Of a stretch of DNA of 41,951 nt, positions 1-8,171 are shown piece after piece. The stretch is from a virus. The position numbers were made by a program, and so were the translations under genes. Position 1 is the first letter of the stretch; each line of letters begins with the position of its first letter. Where the stretch lies: positions 1 through 41,951 of the IMG/VR virus record IMGVR_UViG_3300009481_000027; one strand, given 5' to 3'. The notes under the pieces were generated by a model. The model was not told the DNA's origin. It saw nothing but the letters and a program-made list of their open reading frames with translations, and did not search any database.

Positions 1-2
1 AG

Positions 3-1115
3 GTTCACGGTGACGCCGATGGTCTGCCGGGGCCCACGGGCGGCCACATGCTCAACGGTGAGAAGGTTGACCGGGCACGGTATGACCATTACCAATACCA
101 GAAGGGGACCAAGAAGGTCGCAGTCGCCACGATCAGCAAGGGCGGCACCGGCATGAGCTACCACGACACACGGGGCGGCAGAAACCGTCACCAGTTCAAC
201 GTGGGGCTCCCGTGGCACTCGCGCGAGTACGAGCAGGTCATGGGCCGCTCACACCGGCTCGGCAGCAAGTCGGACACGAACGTGCACAACTACATCGGCG
301 ACGAGGCGGTCGAGCAGAACGTGGCAGGAGCCTTGCTGAGACGAGCGAAGCAGTCCGGCGCGCTGACCGTTGGGGATACCGACATCAACGTGGACGAGGG
401 CTTCAACGCGGTGTACGAGCAGGGCGGCGGCAGCGGTAGCAACTCTGAAGACGCCGAGTGGAACAACGAAGGCGAGGGCACCCGTAAGACCTTCTCTGAC
501 ACGGTTGACCAGATGCAGGGGATCGTTGATGAGGGGAAGAGTCGAGCCGAGGCTGGACAGAGTCTAATCGCAGCGGTTGGCGAGTACCAGCACAAGGAGT
601 CGGAGCGCAAGGCCTCGTGGTATCAACGCAAGGCAGCGGCTGAGGTCATGGCCAAGTTCCCGGTGAAGATCGAGCAGATGGCCCGACCGGACCACTGGAA
701 AGCCACAGACGGCAAGGGCCGCGCTGCAGTGGGCGAGAACCCGGATAACGGCTGGATCATGCGTGACGTGCCGCCTGAGCTACACGCTCACCTCCAGAAG
801 ATGGCCAGCGGCACCCAAAGCTACGCGAAGCCGAAGTTCGCCAAGAACGCGAAGCAGGCAGCCAAGTATGGGATCCCGGAGGGCACGTGGTACCTGCCCA
901 ACCCAAGTAACCTGACTCGACTGTCACGCAACTACGCCAAGACCTCGACCTCGCACCGCAGCGTGTCGGCCATCAAGAGTTGGGACTCTGGCGACGTGAG
1001 TGCTCACTATGCGATTCACCACGGTAAGAAGAAGCGGGTGGCGAAGGGTCGGTTTGAGGCGTTGACCAAGGGCCCGTTCGCGGATCTTGTGCGGCAGGCT
1101 CGGAGGCAGGGCTAG
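3..1115 (+). CDS. Strawberry-notch-type helicase, C-terminal part (5' partial)
   Basis: The reading frame is open to the left window edge, so only the second RecA-like helicase lobe and the C-terminal extension are present. Helicase motif V is seen as ATISKGGTGMSYHD and motif VI as QVMGRSHRLGS, the QxxGRxxRxG arginine-finger pattern of superfamily 2 enzymes. Spacing and wording of these motifs resemble the strawberry-notch/SNF2-like helicases of large phages. The family couples ATP hydrolysis to movement on nucleic acid; its role in phages is not well fixed. The roughly 240 residues after motif VI are basic and unassigned. The stop codon directly abuts the next start. Family assignment is fairly sure, substrate unknown. 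Confidence 0.8.
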   Translation, partial: VHGDADGLPGPTGGHMLNGEKVDRARYDHYQYQKGTKKVAVATISKGGTGMSYHDTRGGRNRHQFNVGLPWHSREYEQVMGRSHRLGSKSDTNVHNYIGDEAVEQNVAGALLRRAKQSGALTVGDTDINVDEGFNAVYEQGGGSGSNSEDAEWNNEGEGTRKTFSDTVDQMQGIVDEGKSRAEAGQSLIAAVGEYQHKESERKASWYQRKAAAEVMAKFPVKIEQMARPDHWKATDGKGRAAVGENPDNGWIMRDVPPELHAHLQKMASGTQSYAKPKFAKNAKQAAKYGIPEGTWYLPNPSNLTRLSRNYAKTSTSHRSVSAIKSWDSGDVSAHYAIHHGKKKRVAKGRFEALTKGPFADLVRQARRQG

Positions 1116-1358
1116 TTGACGGTAAAGCGCCGGAAGAGAGCAACCAAGCCCCGCGACCCGTTCTCGTGCAAGAAGTGCGGGACGCCCTTCGCTCAGAGGC
1201 TGGACGGAAACCGGGTCAAGCTGCTGGTCAAGGGGAGGGCCTTGTTCATCCGCGACGGCAAGGTAGAGATCCGGTGCTATGCTGACAGGTGCAAGACAGA
1301 CAACGTTCTGCCATTTATTTTAGATCCGGAGTTGACAGGCACCTCGACTCTGCCGTAG
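1116..1358 (+). CDS. Small zinc-ribbon (Com-like) protein
   Basis: An 80-residue basic protein with two cysteine pairs: CKKC near residue 18 and CYADRC near residue 54, separated by about 33 residues. This arrangement recalls the Mu Com translational regulator and related phage zinc fingers, so a nucleic-acid-binding role is plausible but inferred. The start is TTG, immediately after the helicase stop codon. GGAGG at 1102-1106 inside the upstream gene gives a well-spaced ribosome binding site, which supports this start and translational coupling. It is the last gene before a hairpin that closes this operon. Confidence 0.65.
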   Translation: MTVKRRKRATKPRDPFSCKKCGTPFAQRLDGNRVKLLVKGRALFIRDGKVEIRCYADRCKTDNVLPFILDPELTGTSTLP

Positions 1359-1361
1359 CGT
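1332..1361 (+). promoter_or_regulatory. Possible sigma70-like promoter for the virion block
   Basis: TTGACA (1332-1337) is a perfect -35 box, followed after 18 bases by TAGCGT (1356-1361), a weak -10. It overlaps the end of the zinc-ribbon gene and lies upstream of the hairpin at 1424. The weak -10 and the intervening hairpin make this tentative. Confidence 0.25.
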
Positions 1362-1423
1362 GCCACCTGTAACGACGCGCTCCCATGGCGGGTCAGAGTG
1401 GGCAGGATTCTGAGGCTCCAGAG

Positions 1424-1453
1424 AGGGCGACACCGTTTAGGCGGGGTCGCCCT
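1424..1453 (+). terminator. Hairpin between helicase and virion operons
   Basis: AGGGCGAC (1424-1431) and GTCGCCCT (1446-1453) form a perfect 8-bp stem with a 14-base loop, followed by the T-rich run TTCGTCGTCTT. Its place between two operons suggests an intrinsic terminator. The T-run is imperfect. Confidence 0.55.
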
Positions 1454-1479
1454 TTCGTCGTCTTAGGGGAAGATTCACG

Positions 1480-2232
1480 GTGATTCACAGCGACTACATC
1501 AGCCTTTGGGCCCCAATCGACCCGATTGGCAAGTCCGGCGAAGGTGAGGCCGAGCGCGGCAGCATCGTGGGCCTGTGTAGTACCGAGGCCAAGGACGCTG
1601 ACGGTGAAACGATTGTCCAGAAGGGCATCGACTTCAGCGAGGCCTACTGGCTGACCCTTGAACACCCCGCCTTGCCGAACACTGTGGTTGGTGAGCCGAC
1701 CGCATTTGAGCCGTGCACCATCGAGAAGGGTGGCGTAGAGATCGCGGCAACCCGAGTCAAGGGCGACCTGTTCTTGCACGACCGGATCGCCAAGGGCATC
1801 TACAACAAGTCGGTGACTCTGCAGAAGGCCAAGGCGAAGCAGCGCCTCGGGCTCAGCATCGAGGGACGGGCGGTCGAGCGCTGCAGCAAGGACCCGAAGC
1901 GGATCTTGCGTTGCAAGGTGACCAGCATCGCGGTCAGCACTCAGCCCAAGAACCCATTCACACAGTTTGACCCGGTGATGGCGTCAATGTTCGCGCGACT
2001 CAACTTGTTCCGTGGGGCCGAAGTGGGCTACCCGGCGCAGGGGGTCCCGACTTCCCACGCGATTGGCGCGCTGACCCCGCAGAGCATGCAGGGCACTGGC
2101 GCGTCGGCCACGTACAAGCTGACCACAATCGAGGCGATGGTCGCACGGTTGCTATCAAAGGTCCCGGGCCTGACTTGGGCACAGGGCGTTGCAGCTATCG
2201 AAGCACTCTTGAAGGAGAAGAAGACCAAATGA
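1480..2232 (+). CDS. Prohead (capsid maturation) protease
   Basis: A 250-residue protein at the head of the capsid genes. It resembles the herpesvirus-assemblin-like serine proteases of phage proheads. The likely catalytic serine is S126 in LGLSIEGRAVER, the usual GxSIEG strand, and the likely catalytic histidine is H62 in LTLEHPAL. Such proteases cleave scaffold and capsid N-termini inside the prohead, and also themselves. The C-terminal tail (residues 183-204) carries GYPAQG and ALTPQSMQ, matching residues 41-63 of the capsid protein, so the tail may be a processing site. GTG start at 1480 has AGGGGA nine bases upstream. Its stop overlaps the scaffold start (ATGA). Confidence 0.8.
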   Translation: MIHSDYISLWAPIDPIGKSGEGEAERGSIVGLCSTEAKDADGETIVQKGIDFSEAYWLTLEHPALPNTVVGEPTAFEPCTIEKGGVEIAATRVKGDLFLHDRIAKGIYNKSVTLQKAKAKQRLGLSIEGRAVERCSKDPKRILRCKVTSIAVSTQPKNPFTQFDPVMASMFARLNLFRGAEVGYPAQGVPTSHAIGALTPQSMQGTGASATYKLTTIEAMVARLLSKVPGLTWAQGVAAIEALLKEKKTK

Positions 2233-3047
2233 ACGCAACCCAAATGTTCGACGCGCTGGTCAAGTCCGGCCTGACCGAGAAAGAGGCCAAGGACCGGGTC
2301 CAGAAGGCCATTGACTGCGGCGCGTGCGAGGCCGACGACAAGTTCGCCAAGAGCGGCGGTGAGCCGCCGACCACGGACCTGTCGACCTCCGAGATCGACG
2401 CCTTGGGCGACCGCATCGCGAAGGGCATTCTCAAGGGGGGCGACTCGGATGACGACGACGATGATGACGATGATGATGACGATGACGATGACGATGACGA
2501 GATGAACGCCGACGACGACGAGTACGAAGAGTACGAGAAGTCGGGCGGCGCGCGAGCGGACAGCGAGGACTACGATATCGTGGCCATCGTGTCCAAGGGC
2601 GCGGACCACATTCTCGGCTCGGTCGAGAAGCAGAACCGACTGCTCGCCAAGGGGTACATGACCCTGTCCAAGGTGACCGGCGAACAGAACGCCGCGCTCA
2701 AAGAGCAGGGCGTTCTGATCAAGGCCCAGAGCGCCGAGATCGACCGGCTCTCCAAGGGCATGGACCAGCTTCTGGGCGCGCTCGGACAGGCCGTTCCCCC
2801 GCGCAGCATCGACAGCGATGACGTGGTGGTCGAGCCCGCACCCGGCGAGAAGGTTCAGAAGGGCGACGACGACGACAATAACGCCGATGATGCCCTGACC
2901 GAGCGTTCGGTGCTCATGCAGAAGGCACATGACCTGATCAAATCGGAAGGCGACCAGTCCCGGCGCATGGAGCTTGCGCAGGCCGTGGCCGCGCTCGACG
3001 CATGGCAGGACCCGAAAGAGGTGGCCGCGCAGTACCGACTGCACTGA
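2229..3047 (+). CDS. Acidic scaffold / prohead core protein
   Basis: A 272-residue, strongly acidic protein between the protease and the capsid gene, the normal place for the internal scaffold. It has a helical N-terminus (1-30), an uninterrupted run of 17 aspartates (74-90) followed by a Glu/Asp/Tyr-rich stretch, a long helical and probably coiled-coil middle (about 115-190), and a second acidic patch (about 218-228). Low complexity, acidity and position all fit a core protein removed during maturation, and a role in keeping DNA out of the prohead is inference. Start ATG overlaps the protease stop. A longer frame from 2175 is possible but lies inside the protease gene. Confidence 0.7.
   Translation: MNATQMFDALVKSGLTEKEAKDRVQKAIDCGACEADDKFAKSGGEPPTTDLSTSEIDALGDRIAKGILKGGDSDDDDDDDDDDDDDDDDDEMNADDDEYEEYEKSGGARADSEDYDIVAIVSKGADHILGSVEKQNRLLAKGYMTLSKVTGEQNAALKEQGVLIKAQSAEIDRLSKGMDQLLGALGQAVPPRSIDSDDVVVEPAPGEKVQKGDDDDNNADDALTERSVLMQKAHDLIKSEGDQSRRMELAQAVAALDAWQDPKEVAAQYRLH
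2448..2498 (+). repeat. GAY triplet microsatellite (17 Asp codons)
   Basis: Seventeen consecutive GAC/GAT codons encode the Asp run of the scaffold. The mix of GAC and GAT shows that the protein run, not a pure DNA repeat, is maintained. Length could vary by slippage. Confidence 0.9.
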
Positions 3048-3129
3048 TCGAAGCGGGGTTATGCCGACGCCCATGTGGGCACAGGCCTGACCCAACTGAC
3101 TGAACGCACCAGCACGGAGGACACTACAA

Positions 3130-4620
3130 GTGCTCGCTAACCAACTAGACCAAATGACGCCCGGTCAGAACGTTTCGGTAGAACGACTGTCCGCTCTCAA
3201 CAAGGCGCTGCGCGCCAACGGCAACCTGCTCGCGAAAGCGGCTCAGGCGGGGTATCCTGCACAGGGCCAAGCGGTGACGGGAGGAGATTACGCCGCCCTG
3301 ATTCCGCAGAGCATCCAGAACACGCTTGACACGGCCTCGTTCACCGAGCACGCCATCAAGTTCTGGACCAAGATCTTCAAACAGCCCGTGGCCAGCACGC
3401 TCCACGAGTCGGCGGTGACGCAGGCCTACGGTGAGATGGCGCTCGACCCGTTCATCTCGGAAGGCGGCGTCGGAAGCACCAGCGACGGTGTGTACGACCG
3501 GAAGATCGTCAAGATCAAGTACCTCGCCGAGAAGCGCGAGATCAGCGACGTGGCGACCATGGTCGGTATCGTGGGCTACAACGGTGTGAGCAAGCAGGGC
3601 CTCGCCCAGCAGACGCTCGACGGCACCCGCGCCCTGCTCGGCAAGACGGAGCGCGCCCTGTTCAACGCGAACAGCAGCCTCTCGCCGCTGCACTTCGACG
3701 GTCTGTTCCGGCAGATCGCGCGCAACGCCGACGATACGGCGTTCAGCGCCAACTACTCGGATCTGGAGGGCGAGGCCTGCACTCCTCAGAAGATCATCGA
3801 GCGCATGTATCAGGTGGCCGACAGCCCGAACTTCGGGTTCACCAACCTGATCATGGTGCCGCCGCGCCTGTACGCCTCGCTGGTGGCCATCGCCATGAGC
3901 TACGGTCGCTTCGACCAAGCCAAGGCCGGACACGGCGAACTGGTGTTCGGCTCCGAGGGCCTGAAGATCGTGGGCCCCGGTGGCCTGATTCCGGTCGAGC
4001 AGTGCCCCCTGATGCTGCAGCCCCAGACCGTGACGGCTGGCGTGGGCACCATCGACCCCAGCGCGGCCGTGGCAGTGCAGACGCAAACCGCCGCCTCCAT
4101 CGACGCCGCCTCTCGCTTCCGCGCGAAGGACGAGGGCGACTACAAGTACAGCGTCGTTGGCGTTGGCGACAAGGGTGTGAACGCCGAGACGACCGACCTC
4201 AATGTCGTGTCCGTTGCGACCGGGGAGAAGGTCACCTTCACCCTGAACGACGACGGGCTCGCGGCGGCGGGGACTCCGAACGGCATCCGGTATTACCGGG
4301 TCTACCGCTCGGCGGCTGACGACACCACGGGAGCGCGCACCCACATGGTGGACGTGGCGCGTAACCTGAACGCGGACGGCACCCCGGCGGGCAAGACCAC
4401 CATTACGGATCTCAACGAGTTCCGGCCCGGTACCGCTCCGGTCTACCTGCTTCAGATGACCCCGGACGTGATGTATTGGGCGCAGCTGCTTGACTTCATC
4501 CGACGCCCACTGGCTCAGGTGACGACGACTGTTCCGTTCCTGCTCATGCTGTTCGGAGCCTTGCACGTCAAGGTCCCGACTAAGTGCTGGGTGATCGGTA
4601 ACGCCGCGCAGTCGCTGTAG
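3130..4620 (+). CDS. Major capsid protein (HK97 fold) with Ig/FN3-like insertion
   Basis: A 496-residue protein directly after the scaffold. The body (about 60-325) has the long helix, E-loop and A-domain pattern of HK97-type capsid proteins and most resembles those of SPO1-like and related large myoviruses. The stretch GLKIVGPGGLIPVEQCPL fits the A-domain. Residues about 329-430 form an inserted beta-rich domain with the look of an FN3/Ig-like fold (GIRYYRVYRS, followed by TTITDL), probably displayed on the shell. The chain then returns to the capsid fold. The first 46 residues probably form a removable delta domain ending near GYPAQG. GTG start at 3130 is preceded by GGAGG at 3116-3120. This must be a highly expressed gene. 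Confidence 0.85.
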   Translation: MLANQLDQMTPGQNVSVERLSALNKALRANGNLLAKAAQAGYPAQGQAVTGGDYAALIPQSIQNTLDTASFTEHAIKFWTKIFKQPVASTLHESAVTQAYGEMALDPFISEGGVGSTSDGVYDRKIVKIKYLAEKREISDVATMVGIVGYNGVSKQGLAQQTLDGTRALLGKTERALFNANSSLSPLHFDGLFRQIARNADDTAFSANYSDLEGEACTPQKIIERMYQVADSPNFGFTNLIMVPPRLYASLVAIAMSYGRFDQAKAGHGELVFGSEGLKIVGPGGLIPVEQCPLMLQPQTVTAGVGTIDPSAAVAVQTQTAASIDAASRFRAKDEGDYKYSVVGVGDKGVNAETTDLNVVSVATGEKVTFTLNDDGLAAAGTPNGIRYYRVYRSAADDTTGARTHMVDVARNLNADGTPAGKTTITDLNEFRPGTAPVYLLQMTPDVMYWAQLLDFIRRPLAQVTTTVPFLLMLFGALHVKVPTKCWVIGNAAQSL

Positions 4621-4698
4621 AGACTGCCTTGGTGGCCTCGCGACCTGTATGCTAGGGTCGCGGGGCGAGCCAAACCATCAAGCCAAGGAGCACCCGCC
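4621..4698 (+). terminator. Hairpin after the capsid gene
   Basis: CGCGACC (4638-4644) pairs with GGTCGCG (4654-4660) around a 9-base loop. It lies just after the capsid stop and before AAGGAG (4685-4690) of the next gene. No T-run follows, so it may be an RNA-stabilising hairpin or a partial attenuator rather than a full terminator. Confidence 0.4.
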
Positions 4699-5307
4699 AT
4701 GTGGCAACACCGAGTCCTACGAGATCAATCGATTGCGGTCGGTCCCGAAACATTCCACCTCGACAGCGAGGGTCGGATTGACCGGCTCCCCGGCGAGGCG
4801 GGGGTTCAGGCTCGGTTCATCAAGGCGAAAAACTGGTTACCATGCAAAGAGGGCGAGTGGACTCCGCGCGAGTTGCCGATGCTCACCGAGCGTCGCGATC
4901 CTCCGAGCGCCGCAGAATTCGTCAAGATGACGGGCCTGCCTTACCCGATCTGCGATGCGATGGCAAAAGTCGAGCAGGCGTTCGCGGACAACGACTACGA
5001 GCCCTATGGGCCTAAGAGTCGCTTCCAGCAAGCCGCCAAAACCGAAGAGGCCGACCGCCGCCGTGCCCGCGAGGAAGACGGCGCCTTCAAGGCCGACGAT
5101 CCGGCGGAGGACAAGAACGAGGCATGGGAAGGGGATTCCCTGCCCGACGCCGCCGAGGGCGCCGACAAGGCTCCTGCGCCCGTCAGTGAGCAGGGGCAGG
5201 AGGCCGAGGCCAAAGAGCCCGAAACCAAGTTCAAGTCGGAGCCGTTCACTGGCGGTGACGAGGCAAAACCTGCGACCAAGAAGCCCGGTCGCCGAAAGAA
5301 GAAGTAG
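4699..5307 (+). CDS. Head-region protein with Lys-rich tail, unidentified
   Basis: A 202-residue protein not recognised as a known family. The N-terminal part (1-110) looks folded, with aromatic and Pro-rich segments such as LPYPICDAMAKVEQAF. From about residue 115 it is low complexity: Glu/Asp/Ala-rich, then ending in the basic KKPGRRKKK. Its place directly after the capsid gene suggests a minor head or head-assembly protein. ATG start is well supported by AAGGAG nine to fourteen bases upstream. The basic tail could touch packaged DNA, which is speculation. Confidence 0.6.
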   Translation: MWQHRVLRDQSIAVGPETFHLDSEGRIDRLPGEAGVQARFIKAKNWLPCKEGEWTPRELPMLTERRDPPSAAEFVKMTGLPYPICDAMAKVEQAFADNDYEPYGPKSRFQQAAKTEEADRRRAREEDGAFKADDPAEDKNEAWEGDSLPDAAEGADKAPAPVSEQGQEAEAKEPETKFKSEPFTGGDEAKPATKKPGRRKKK

Positions 5308-5318
5308 GGGACTAGCCA

Positions 5319-5996
5319 ATGGCAATCACATCATTTGACGAGACCTTGACGGCTCCCCTCTCGGAAGCCGTTGCCAAGCGTGCCGACGCGGCTGGCGGTC
5401 CCGACGCACGGGAGCACAGGCTGTTCCAGCGTCAGGCTCAGGACCAGCTTCGGCTCAACCGTCTGGAGGAAAGCACCACTGGCGTCCAGAGCACGAAACT
5501 CGCCGCTGGCGGTGACACTCTTGCGGAGGCAGCGGCTTTCACGGCGTTCGCAACCACCGGGATAGTGCAGGGCGCGGCCAACGCTTCCGAGGGCAATGAT
5601 GATGTGGCCGTTGGCCAGCGTCTCAAGGCCAAATGGATCCTGAATCAGGTCAGCCATCAGGGCGTTGACACGGTTCAGGTTCGGATCAAGATCGGAACCA
5701 CGGTCATCTGGACCAGCGCAGCCACCGAGCAAGCCGACGCCAGCCCGTTCTGCATCGAGCTTGACGCGGAGTTCATCCAGCTTGGCGCGACTGGTAAGCT
5801 CACGGGGAGTATTCGCGCGCTCGACATGGCAGGAGAGAGCGACGTGCTCCTGTTTGAGACGGCCTGCGGTGACTTTGACGCGCTGCCCACCCCCGGGCTG
5901 TCGATGGAAGCCATCTACAGTGCAACGGGCGGCGTCACGAGCAACGACATTGACCTGCGCCAGTTCGATACCCAGACGGTCTCACCGGCAGGCTAG
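5319..5996 (+). CDS. Putative virion protein (head decoration or accessory)
   Basis: A 225-residue protein with a predicted helical N-terminus (1-50, RLFQRQAQDQLRLNRLEEST) followed by a beta-rich, Ala/Thr/Gly-rich body typical of phage surface proteins (VDTVQVRIKIGTTVIWTS). No family recognised. It sits between capsid and neck genes, where decoration or minor head proteins are usually found. It is separated from the upstream gene by 11 bases and from the next by 67 bases. Confidence 0.55.
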   Translation: MAITSFDETLTAPLSEAVAKRADAAGGPDAREHRLFQRQAQDQLRLNRLEESTTGVQSTKLAAGGDTLAEAAAFTAFATTGIVQGAANASEGNDDVAVGQRLKAKWILNQVSHQGVDTVQVRIKIGTTVIWTSAATEQADASPFCIELDAEFIQLGATGKLTGSIRALDMAGESDVLLFETACGDFDALPTPGLSMEAIYSATGGVTSNDIDLRQFDTQTVSPAG

Positions 5997-6010
5997 ACCT
6001 CGTCAACACA

Positions 6011-6043
6011 GGGTGCCCCCTGATACCACTGGGTGACGCACCC
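6011..6043 (+). terminator. Hairpin between head and neck genes
   Basis: GGGTGC (6011-6016) pairs with GCACCC (6038-6043), with further short pairings inside. There is no T-run. It lies just before AGGAG (6052-6056) and the TTG start at 6064, so it may insulate or stabilise rather than terminate. Confidence 0.3.
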
Positions 6044-6063
6044 CTCGGATCAGGAGAGGCCTC

Positions 6064-7092
6064 TTGCCGCTTACCGACTATATAACCCCTCAGTGGCTCA
6101 AAGACCGCTACCTACTGATCGACCTGACGGATGACAACAAGGTCCCGTTCAAGGACGAAATGTATGAGCACTGCATCGAGGGTGCCATTGCGGTAGTCAG
6201 TACCGAGCTTGACATTGAGCTTGACTGGCGAGAGGTGGCCAGCGAACGCCACGACGTCAGCGACCATATCTACAGCAGCTTCTTCTACACGCAGCTAAAG
6301 GTTCGCCCGACTCGCTCCGTCACCGGCATGGACGTGAAGTTCGGCGCGTACCCGAAGAACGACCTGCCCGCTGGCTGGGCAGTGCTGAGCAGCCCAAATC
6401 ATGGCCAGCTTCAGATCATGCCGGGTCCAGAAGGGATCGGGAGCGTCATCTACAGCGGTGGAGTCCCGTTCTTGGGGATCTCGGGGATGATGGGTCGCGC
6501 CTACACGCCTCACTGGCTCGGTGTGAGCTACGAGGCCGGATTCACCGACCAGCGTGTGTCGATGCCGCTTGGAGTGGCTTCTGTGACCAACTTTGTTGCA
6601 CAGGGCCCGGTCACGGTTACACCGCGTAAGGCCCCCACCGCAGGAGGGTCGTTCACCGCCACGGTCAACGGCATCAACAAGGCCACCGGGGTCCTCGACA
6701 GCGAGGTTCTGACGTGGAGCGCCACCGAGCGCCGCGCGCAGAGCACGGTGAAAGAGTTCACGACGGCAGACATTGATTTTGCTGAAGCGGTCACCTCCGT
6801 GGACCCCACGTTTAACGTCACGAGCAAGTGGCCCGTGCCAGCGGATATCATTGACTGCATCGCCATGACGGCGGCCATGCTGCCGCTTGATATCGCGGGC
6901 GACCTGATCATTGGGGCCGGTATCGCCAGCAAGAGCATCAGCATTGACGGCCTCTCGACCAGCGTCGGGACCACGTCATCGGCTGAAAACAGCGGCTACT
7001 CGGCCAGAATCAAGTCGTTCCAGAAGCGGTACAAGGAAACCATCAAGGCCATCAAGCGCCGATGGCGCACTCCGAGGATGGCAATATTTTGA
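6064..7092 (+). CDS. Neck / head-tail connector protein with inserted beta domain
   Basis: A 342-residue protein. The outer parts (1-160 and 240-342) look like the helical adaptor proteins that sit on the portal: an N-terminal helix pair with LDIELDWREV, then PTRSVTGM, and a basic C-terminal helix ending RWRTPRMAIF. The middle (about 175-240) is an extra beta-rich domain. The position at the start of the connector gene set supports the call; the exact connector type is not certain. Start is TTG with AGGAG eight bases upstream. The next gene overlaps its end. Confidence 0.6.
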   Translation: MPLTDYITPQWLKDRYLLIDLTDDNKVPFKDEMYEHCIEGAIAVVSTELDIELDWREVASERHDVSDHIYSSFFYTQLKVRPTRSVTGMDVKFGAYPKNDLPAGWAVLSSPNHGQLQIMPGPEGIGSVIYSGGVPFLGISGMMGRAYTPHWLGVSYEAGFTDQRVSMPLGVASVTNFVAQGPVTVTPRKAPTAGGSFTATVNGINKATGVLDSEVLTWSATERRAQSTVKEFTTADIDFAEAVTSVDPTFNVTSKWPVPADIIDCIAMTAAMLPLDIAGDLIIGAGIASKSISIDGLSTSVGTTSSAENSGYSARIKSFQKRYKETIKAIKRRWRTPRMAIF

Positions 7093-8171
7093 GTCGCATC
7101 TTCACCACGCTGGAGCCTAAGAAGCTCAAAACGCTCGCGGAGATGACCGAGGCCGACCTTCGCAAGGAGGTCTTGGCCCATGGACTTAATCTGCAGTGGG
7201 AGATGGCCGCAGAGTGCCCCTGTGAGCGCCGAATGAGCCTCACAGGGGGTGGAACCACCGTAACCGAGGAAACGGGCGAGGCAAGACCTGACTGCCCTCG
7301 CTGTGGCGGCTCTCGGTGGTACTACCACAGCAAGCAGCCGGTGAAGGGCGTGATCTTGGCCTCGGAGAAGCAGCCCGAGCGGTTTGCCCACTACGGGCGC
7401 ATGGGAATCGGGTCAGTCCGGATCACCACGCTGGGCGAGCATCTGCCGGGGTTCATGGACCGGTTCACCGTCACAGACCGCGCCGTTGTGTTCAGCGAGA
7501 CCCGCGACCGCACTGCAGCCACCACCGAGGCGCTGCGCTACCCCATCACGCCGCGCAGCATGGTACTGGGCGTTGACGGCGACGAGACCACGGCGCAGGC
7601 AGTCGAATGGGGAGTGCTGAATATCATTCGCACCGATGCCGATGGAGTCGCCCTGCCCGGTGATCTGGTGGATGGGGTTGATTACGACGTGGTCGGCGGC
7701 AAGATCGACTGGTCAAAGGGTGAGGACACTGTCACGGCGGCTGGCCCGAGGATCGTGTTCGATGCGGCGGCCAGAACGATAGTCAGGGATGCCGGGGACT
7801 GGGTGGCAGACGGGTGGCTCGCCGGGGACGCGATCACGGCCAGCGGTGCACAGACACCGGCCAACAACGGCACCTACTACATCGACACGGTCACGGCCCT
7901 GATGCTCACCCTGCGCGTTGGCGATCTGGTCACCGACGATGGCGGCGATGATGTGGTGTCGTTCGCGGGCGGGCGGGCTCCCGTGCTCGGGGCCAAGTAC
8001 GGCGTGCACTATTACACCGAGCCGGTCTACCGCGTGCACACGTTCCCCTATGCGAACCGTGACACCTACGTGCGGGACGGGTCGAGCCGGATCTACCAGA
8101 CCCTGCCGGTGCTGGCCGACTGCTCGCTGGAGTGGCTGGGCAGCGCGGACCCGAAGGCCGGTGACGTGTAA
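7062..8171 (+). CDS. Neck / head-closure protein with zinc-ribbon
   Basis: A protein of about 369 residues in the connector set. It carries ECPCERR (C52, C54) and DCPRCGGSRWYY (C78, C81), a probable zinc-binding ribbon. Residues about 225-305 contain a small beta domain of a type widespread in phage structural proteins (ANNGTYYIDTVTALMLTL). The C-terminus (YYTEPVYRVHTFPYANRD) resembles head-tail joining proteins of large myoviruses. Two starts are possible: ATG 7062, without a clear ribosome site and overlapping the previous gene by 31 bases, or TTG 7089, with GAGG eleven bases upstream and a 4-base overlap. The second may be the true one. The next gene starts in TAATG. Confidence 0.6.
   Translation: MAHSEDGNILSRIFTTLEPKKLKTLAEMTEADLRKEVLAHGLNLQWEMAAECPCERRMSLTGGGTTVTEETGEARPDCPRCGGSRWYYHSKQPVKGVILASEKQPERFAHYGRMGIGSVRITTLGEHLPGFMDRFTVTDRAVVFSETRDRTAATTEALRYPITPRSMVLGVDGDETTAQAVEWGVLNIIRTDADGVALPGDLVDGVDYDVVGGKIDWSKGEDTVTAAGPRIVFDAAARTIVRDAGDWVADGWLAGDAITASGAQTPANNGTYYIDTVTALMLTLRVGDLVTDDGGDDVVSFAGGRAPVLGAKYGVHYYTEPVYRVHTFPYANRDTYVRDGSSRIYQTLPVLADCSLEWLGSADPKAGDV

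Noticed and set aside
3145-4566. Long open frame on the minus strand opposite the capsid gene, and similar long minus-strand frames (for example 2028-3095, 31405-32490, 33653-34747, 40288-41283)
   Set aside because: They mirror strong plus-strand genes with recognisable products. Long antisense frames are expected in GC-rich sequence and these have low-complexity Arg/Val/His-rich translations.
4630-4665. Promoter with TATGCT after the capsid gene
   Set aside because: The only -35-like TTGGTG is 13 bases away, and the bases form the loop of a clear hairpin instead.
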